Made by a program: the position numbers and the translations under genes. Source: Gammaproteobacteria bacterium (GTDB taxonomy: Bacteria; Pseudomonadota; Gammaproteobacteria; Pseudomonadales; Azotimanducaceae). Taken from it: a DNA stretch of 9,771 bases. Each line of letters begins with the position of its first letter. Within the stretch, counting starts at the first letter, position 1. Location of the stretch: the NCBI GenBank assembly GCA_028821035.1, contig JAPPHP010000479.1, positions 1 to 9,771 of the forward strand, written 5' to 3'. Below, piece after piece: positions 5,729 to 9,771 of this stretch. A model generated the notes under the pieces. The model was not told where the DNA came from. It ran no database searches and worked only from the letters and a program-made list of their open reading frames with translations.

Positions 5729-7312
5729 ATGAAGCATCGTGGACTCCTGTGCCTTGCGGTGACCGGGGGGGTGGCGCTGGCCACCGCAACCTTCGCGGAT
5801 GCACGCGCGGACTCGCCGCAGGCGCGGTGCGACGGCCTGTACCTCCTCAGCGACGCGGACCACGCGGTGAGCCCGGGCGTGCTCGTACCGGCGTCGGGCG
5901 AGGCGCCGGCCCATTGCCGGGTCGACGGCACCATCGACGGTACGATCCGGTTCCGGGTCACCATGCCGGTCGAGGGTTGGTCGGGACGACTCATGTACCT
6001 GGCCCCGGGCGGCCTGGCCGGCGTGATCGGCGACACCACGAGCCTGCTGGACGACGGGTTCGCCATGGCGACCACGGACTCGGGGCACGAGGCCGCGAAC
6101 AATCCGGGGTTCTACCGGAACGACCAGGCGAAGATCGACTTCGGCTTCCGGTCGAATCACCTGACCGCGGTGCTGGCGAAGCGCGTCGTCGCGGCGTTCC
6201 ACGGCCGCGACGTCGAGCACGCTTATCTGTGGGGATGTTCGAAGGGCGGCCACGGCGCACTGATGGAAGCGCTGCGCTTCCCGGACGACTTCGACGGCAT
6301 CGTCGCCGGAGCGCCGGCGGTCGACCTGGTCACGGGCCTGATCGCCCTGGCGATCGAGAACGCGCGCAGGCAGCAACGCCACCCGCTGACCCTCGACGAC
6401 GTCGCCGTGCTGGAAGCCAACACCCGGCGCGCATGCGACATGCTGGACGGGCTGGCCGACGGCCTGATCGGAGATCCACGCCAGTGCACGGTGGACCTGC
6501 TCGAGCTCGACCAACTCGAATGCGGCGCGGGCCAAACCGAAGGCTGCCTCACCGCGGGCCAGATCGAGACGGCGCGCGGCATCTACACCGGGCTGACCGA
6601 CGCCTCCGGCGAGGTGGTGGTGCCGGGCGTCTATCCGGGCGCGGAACTCGGGGGCGATTTCGAGCTCTGGGTCACCGGGCCGGTCCCCTTCCTGGAGGGC
6701 ACCGCCAACGAACTGACGTCGCAGGTGGCCGTGGAGATCCTGCACCGGCAGCCGGGCTTCAGCCTGGACACCTTCGATACGGTGGCGGGGATGGCGGACC
6801 TCGCGGAGGCCGCGGCGGCGGTGCATCTGCCGCCGCCGGACTTCGGCAGGTTCATGGCGAGCGGCGGCAAGCTGATCGTCTACAACGGCTGGCAGGACAT
6901 GCCCTGCCGCGCGGCGGCCCTCGAAGCGTTCTACGAGGAGGTCCGGCGGCTCAACCGTCCCGAGGCGACAGACGAGTTCATGCGCGTCTACATGGTGCCG
7001 GGCATGGTGCACTGCCTGGGCGGTCCGGGCGCGTGGGCGGCGGACTACGTCCAGGCCATCATGGACTGGGTCGAGGACGGCGTGGCGCCGGACAGGATCA
7101 TTGCCCGGCATCCCGGAAACTTCACTTTCATGGAAGGCCAGGTCGCCATCGGCGGAGCCCTGGTGAGCTGGAGCGAAGCCATCCTGAAGGCCGGTGCGGA
7201 AACGGGCGCCAACCAGTTCACCCGGCCGCTATGTCCCTATCCGCGGTACGCGAGGTACAACGGCTCCGGCGACCCGGACGAGGCGGCCAGCTTCACGTGC
7301 GTGGTCGACTAG
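5729..7312 (+). CDS. Secreted tannase/feruloyl esterase family hydrolase
   Basis: The 527-residue product has a signal peptide (MKHRGLLCLAVTGGVALA, probable cleavage near ARA at 25-27) and the features of the tannase/feruloyl esterase alpha/beta-hydrolases, a family that also includes MHETase. The nucleophile is Ser171 in WGCSKGGHGAL, Asp390 lies in YNGWQD and His428 in MVPGMVHC. C170 and C429 stand next to Ser and His, forming the family CS-D-HC arrangement with its disulfide. A lid region (about 190-375) carries CDMLDGLADGLIGDPRQC (236-253), whose spacing D237, D240, L242, D244, L246 fits the family calcium site. The C-terminal pair C502/C524 is also typical. The mature chain has eleven cysteines, fitting export. 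Likely activity is hydrolysis of an ester of an aromatic acid; the substrate cannot be told. ATG 5729 has GGAGGT six bases upstream. Its position between a DUF3426 gene and purH is unusual; base composition looks like that of its neighbours. Confidence 0.92.
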   Translation: MKHRGLLCLAVTGGVALATATFADARADSPQARCDGLYLLSDADHAVSPGVLVPASGEAPAHCRVDGTIDGTIRFRVTMPVEGWSGRLMYLAPGGLAGVIGDTTSLLDDGFAMATTDSGHEAANNPGFYRNDQAKIDFGFRSNHLTAVLAKRVVAAFHGRDVEHAYLWGCSKGGHGALMEALRFPDDFDGIVAGAPAVDLVTGLIALAIENARRQQRHPLTLDDVAVLEANTRRACDMLDGLADGLIGDPRQCTVDLLELDQLECGAGQTEGCLTAGQIETARGIYTGLTDASGEVVVPGVYPGAELGGDFELWVTGPVPFLEGTANELTSQVAVEILHRQPGFSLDTFDTVAGMADLAEAAAAVHLPPPDFGRFMASGGKLIVYNGWQDMPCRAAALEAFYEEVRRLNRPEATDEFMRVYMVPGMVHCLGGPGAWAADYVQAIMDWVEDGVAPDRIIARHPGNFTFMEGQVAIGGALVSWSEAILKAGAETGANQFTRPLCPYPRYARYNGSGDPDEAASFTCVVD

Positions 7313-7436
7313 CCCGCCGTCGCGCGAAGCCCGAGGCCTTGCTAGCATGAGCGCCGCGCCCGCCCGGCAGACACAGGGCACCGAGGGCGCGGCACGTTGC
7401 GCAGCAATCTCATTCGGTAAGGGGCTGATCTGACCG
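7313..7436 (+). promoter_or_regulatory. Intergenic region upstream of purH with candidate extended -10 promoter
   Basis: The 124 bases hold TTGCTAGCAT at 7339-7348, which fits an extended -10 box (TGnTAnnAT), without a clear -35 box, as extended -10 promoters allow. AAGGGG (7419-7424) is the best Shine-Dalgarno for purH but is 12 bases from the ATG. No good terminator hairpin for the esterase gene and no clear PurR-type operator were recognised. Confidence 0.4.
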
Positions 7437-8981
7437 ATGGCCGAGCGTACGCCCGTCCGCCGAGCGCTGCTCGCCGTGTCGGAGAAGACCGGCGTCGTCG
7501 AGTTTGCCCGGGGTCTCGAAGCACTCGGCATCGAGCTGCTCTCCACGGGCGGTACCGCGGCCACGCTGGCGGCCGGCGGCGTCGCGGTGCGGGAAGTGTC
7601 GGAGCACACCGGCTTTCCCGAGATCATGGACGGCCGGGTCAAGACGCTCCATCCGACGATCCACGGCGGCATCCTGGGTCGCCGCGCGGCGGACGCGGAG
7701 ACGATGGCGCGCCACGGCATCGCTCCGATAGACCTCGTGGCCGTCAACCTGTACCCCTTCGAGGAGACGATCGCCCGCGAGGACTGCACGGCGGAGGAGG
7801 CCGTGGAGAACATCGACATCGGCGGGCCGACCCTGCTCCGGGCGGCAGCCAAGAACCACACCGACGTCCTCGCGGTTGTCGACCCGGGCGACTATTCCCG
7901 CGTGCTTGAGATGCTCGGCCAGGGCGGCACGAACCTGGACGAGCGCCGGGCCTTCGCCGCCCGGGCGTTCGCCCATACGGCGGACTACGAGGCGACGATC
8001 GCCGGCTGGTTCGCCGAGGACGCCTTCCCGGACCGGCTGACCCTCGGCTTCGTCAAGCGCTCCGGGCTGCGCTACGGAGAGAACCCGCACCAGGCCGCCG
8101 CCTTCTACGTGGGGCGACGGCCCGAACCGGGAACGGTCGGCAACCTCGTGCAGTGGCAGGGCAAGGAGCTGTCCTACAACAACATCGCCGACACCGACGC
8201 GGCCCTCCGGTGCGTCCAGGCCTTCGACGCCCCGACCTGCGTGATCGTGAAACACGCCAACCCGTGCGGCGTCGCCGTGGCGGAGGACCTGCGCGCGGCC
8301 TACGAGCGGGCGTTCGCCACGGACCCCACCTCGGCGTTCGGGGGCATCGTGGCGTTCAACGGGGTGGTGGACGCGGAGACGCTCGCGGCCGTCGTCGGGA
8401 ACCAGTTCGCGGAGGTCGTGGTGGCGCCCGAGGTCACGGTGGGGGCACGGGACGCGGCGCGCGCCAGGAAGAACCTCCGGCTGCTGACCGTGGGGGATCC
8501 TGGACCGACGGCCTCGGGCCGGGAGTTCCGGCGCGTCGGGGGCGGCCTGCTGGTCCAGGACGAAGACGTGCTGTGCCTCGACGAGGGGGCGCTGCGCACG
8601 GTCACGGCGCGGGAACCCGCGGACGCGGAGATGGCGGACCTGCTCTTCGCGTGGAAGGTCGCCTGGTTCGTGAAGTCGAACGCCATCGTCTACGCGCGGG
8701 ACGGCCGGACCGTGGGCGTTGGGGCTGGACAGATGAGCCGCGTGGTCAGCGCGCGCATCGCGTCGATGAAGGCGGCGGACGCCGGCCTCGCCGTCGACGG
8801 CGCGGTGATGGCGTCGGATGCGTTCTTCCCGTTCCGGGACGGCGTGGACGCGGCGGCCGAGGCCGGGATCACGGCCGTCATCCAGCCGGGCGGGTCGATG
8901 CGGGACGCCGAGTCGATCGAGGCGGCCGACGAGCACGGCATGGCCATGGTGTTCACGGGGGTACGCCACTTCCGGCATTAG
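7437..8981 (+). CDS. purH: Bifunctional AICAR formyltransferase/IMP cyclohydrolase
   Basis: PurH carries out the last two steps of purine synthesis: it formylates AICAR with 10-formyltetrahydrofolate and then closes the ring to give IMP. The 514 residues are near the family length (529 in E. coli). The N-terminal cyclohydrolase domain (about 1-195) has the phosphate-binding STGGT (36-40) and MDGRVKTLHPTIHGGIL with K69. The C-terminal transformylase domain has SGLRYGENPHQAA, the catalytic K272-H273 in VKHANPCG, FGGIVAFN, LLFAWKVAWFVKSNAIV, GVGAGQMSRV and SDAFFPFRDGVD, and ends in VFTGVRHFRH. All key motifs are intact. ATG 7437 is chosen because it places the family start (PVRRALLAVSEKTG) correctly, although its Shine-Dalgarno is distant. 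purD follows 46 bases later in the classic purHD order. Confidence 0.97.
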   Translation: MAERTPVRRALLAVSEKTGVVEFARGLEALGIELLSTGGTAATLAAGGVAVREVSEHTGFPEIMDGRVKTLHPTIHGGILGRRAADAETMARHGIAPIDLVAVNLYPFEETIAREDCTAEEAVENIDIGGPTLLRAAAKNHTDVLAVVDPGDYSRVLEMLGQGGTNLDERRAFAARAFAHTADYEATIAGWFAEDAFPDRLTLGFVKRSGLRYGENPHQAAAFYVGRRPEPGTVGNLVQWQGKELSYNNIADTDAALRCVQAFDAPTCVIVKHANPCGVAVAEDLRAAYERAFATDPTSAFGGIVAFNGVVDAETLAAVVGNQFAEVVVAPEVTVGARDAARARKNLRLLTVGDPGPTASGREFRRVGGGLLVQDEDVLCLDEGALRTVTAREPADAEMADLLFAWKVAWFVKSNAIVYARDGRTVGVGAGQMSRVVSARIASMKAADAGLAVDGAVMASDAFFPFRDGVDAAAEAGITAVIQPGGSMRDAESIEAADEHGMAMVFTGVRHFRH

Positions 8982-9027
8982 CGAACGGGTCGACTGCGTC
9001 CGGGCTGACAGGGGAGGAAAGGGGCCG

Positions 9028-9771
9028 ATGAACGTCCTGATCGTTGGGGGAGGGGGACGCGAACACGCGCTCGCCTGGGCCGCGGCGCGATCCGCAGGCG
9101 TGGAGCGCGTCTTCGTCGCGCCGGGCAACGCCGGTACGGCGCGGGAGCCGAAGGTCGAGAACGTGGACATCGCGGTGGACGCCTTCGATGCGCTGGCGGA
9201 CTGGGTGCGGGCCAACGGGGTCGCCCTGACCATCGCCGGACCCGAGGCGCCCCTGGTGGCGGGACTGCGCGACCACTTCGACGCGGAGGGCCTGGACTGC
9301 TTCGGGCCCACTCGCGCCGCCGCCCGTCTCGAAGGCTCGAAGGTGTTCGCGAAGGAGTTCCTCGCCCGCCACGGCATTCCGTCGGCGCGGTACGCGTCGT
9401 TCACGGACGCGTCCGCGGCGCGCGCGTACATCGAGACGACGGGCGCCCCGGTCGTGGTCAAGGCCGACGGGCTTGCCGCGGGCAAGGGGGTGACGGTCGC
9501 CCGTGACGTGGACGAAGCGGTGCACGTCGCGGAGGAGATGCTGTCCGGCGCGCTTTTCGGGGCGGCGGGACGCGAGATCGTGGTCGAGGAGTTCCTCGAG
9601 GGCGAGGAGGCGAGCTTCATCTGCATGACGGACGGGCGCGAGGTGGTGCCGTTCGCTTCTTCCCAGGACCACAAGGCGCGCGACGACGGCGACCTCGGGC
9701 CGAACACCGGCGGCATGGGCGCCTACTCCCCGGCGCCGGTGGTCACGCCCGAGGTGCACGAGCGCATCCTG
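9028..9771 (+). CDS. purD: Phosphoribosylamine--glycine ligase, C-terminus cut by window edge
   Basis: PurD joins phosphoribosylamine and glycine using ATP to make glycinamide ribonucleotide, the second step of purine synthesis. The first 248 codons, more than half of a usual protein of about 425 residues, are visible. The N-terminal domain has NVLIVGGGGREHALAW, PGNAGTA and GPEAPLVAGL. The ATP-grasp part has GSKVFAKEFLARHGIP, the nucleotide-binding VVVKADGLAAGKGV, VVEEFLEGEEASF and SQDHKARDDGDLGPNTGGMG. ATG 9028 is supported by GGAGGA (9013-9018) nine bases upstream and by the family N-terminus. It lies 46 bases after purH with no terminator between them, so one purHD transcript is likely. 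No frame break is seen up to the window end. Confidence 0.97.
   Translation, partial: MNVLIVGGGGREHALAWAAARSAGVERVFVAPGNAGTAREPKVENVDIAVDAFDALADWVRANGVALTIAGPEAPLVAGLRDHFDAEGLDCFGPTRAAARLEGSKVFAKEFLARHGIPSARYASFTDASAARAYIETTGAPVVVKADGLAAGKGVTVARDVDEAVHVAEEMLSGALFGAAGREIVVEEFLEGEEASFICMTDGREVVPFASSQDHKARDDGDLGPNTGGMGAYSPAPVVTPEVHERIL

Noticed and set aside
5570..7111. Long minus-strand open frame opposite the esterase gene
   Set aside because: Low-complexity Arg/His-rich translation without motifs; the plus strand encodes a complete, recognised hydrolase.
7390..7425. Possible purine-repressor operator before purH
   Set aside because: CACGTTGCGC resembles only one half of the enterobacterial operator; the palindrome is not completed.
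7410..9716. Very long open frame on the minus strand opposite purH and purD
   Set aside because: It is the antisense shadow of two certain genes in GC-rich DNA. Its translation is rich in Arg/Pro/His/Ala with no recognisable domain.
1..9771. Mobile elements, CRISPR arrays, tRNA or defence genes
   Set aside because: No transposase, integrase, terminal repeats, spaced direct repeats or tRNA-like cloverleaf was seen on either strand.

Overview
The window is GC-rich DNA from what looks like an uncultured or poorly known gammaproteobacterium. The order dsbD–aroQ–accB–prmA–(DUF3426 gene)–purH–purD is a typical gammaproteobacterial chromosomal neighbourhood, and DUF2333 proteins are also typical of that class. 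No mobile element, tRNA, rRNA, CRISPR array or phage gene was seen. The genus cannot be named from this sequence.

Layout. On the minus strand (1-1468) three tightly packed genes read leftward: a helical-repeat lipoprotein, a PCuAC-type periplasmic copper chaperone with an intact H-X10-M-X21-H-X-M motif, and a DUF2333 inner-membrane protein cut by the window edge. A 145-base divergent spacer (1469-1613) separates them from the plus-strand genes and carries three copies of the hexamer GACCAT. On the plus strand come dsbD (periplasmic disulfide reduction), a 130-base AT-richer leader, aroQ (type II 3-dehydroquinase), accB (biotin carrier of acetyl-CoA carboxylase), prmA (ribosomal protein L11 methyltransferase), a short DUF3426 membrane protein, a secreted tannase/feruloyl-esterase-family hydrolase, purH and the first 248 codons of purD (final steps of IMP synthesis and an early step of the same pathway).

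Departures from the usual order. accC, which almost always follows accB in this class, is missing; only 40 bases with a strong GC hairpin separate accB from prmA. The DUF3426 protein lacks the N-terminal zinc-ribbon part usual in its relatives. The dusB–fis pair often found between this gene and purH is absent, and its place is held by the secreted esterase. Together these suggest that a conserved housekeeping block has been reshuffled by deletion and insertion.

How the genes may work together: DsbD and the PCuAC protein both serve periplasmic thiol and copper chemistry and lie on either side of one divergent promoter region, but a functional link is inference. The remaining plus-strand genes are housekeeping functions grouped by ancestry rather than by one pathway. 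Nothing here amounts to a new defence or mobile system; the interest lies in the altered gene order and a few start-site oddities.
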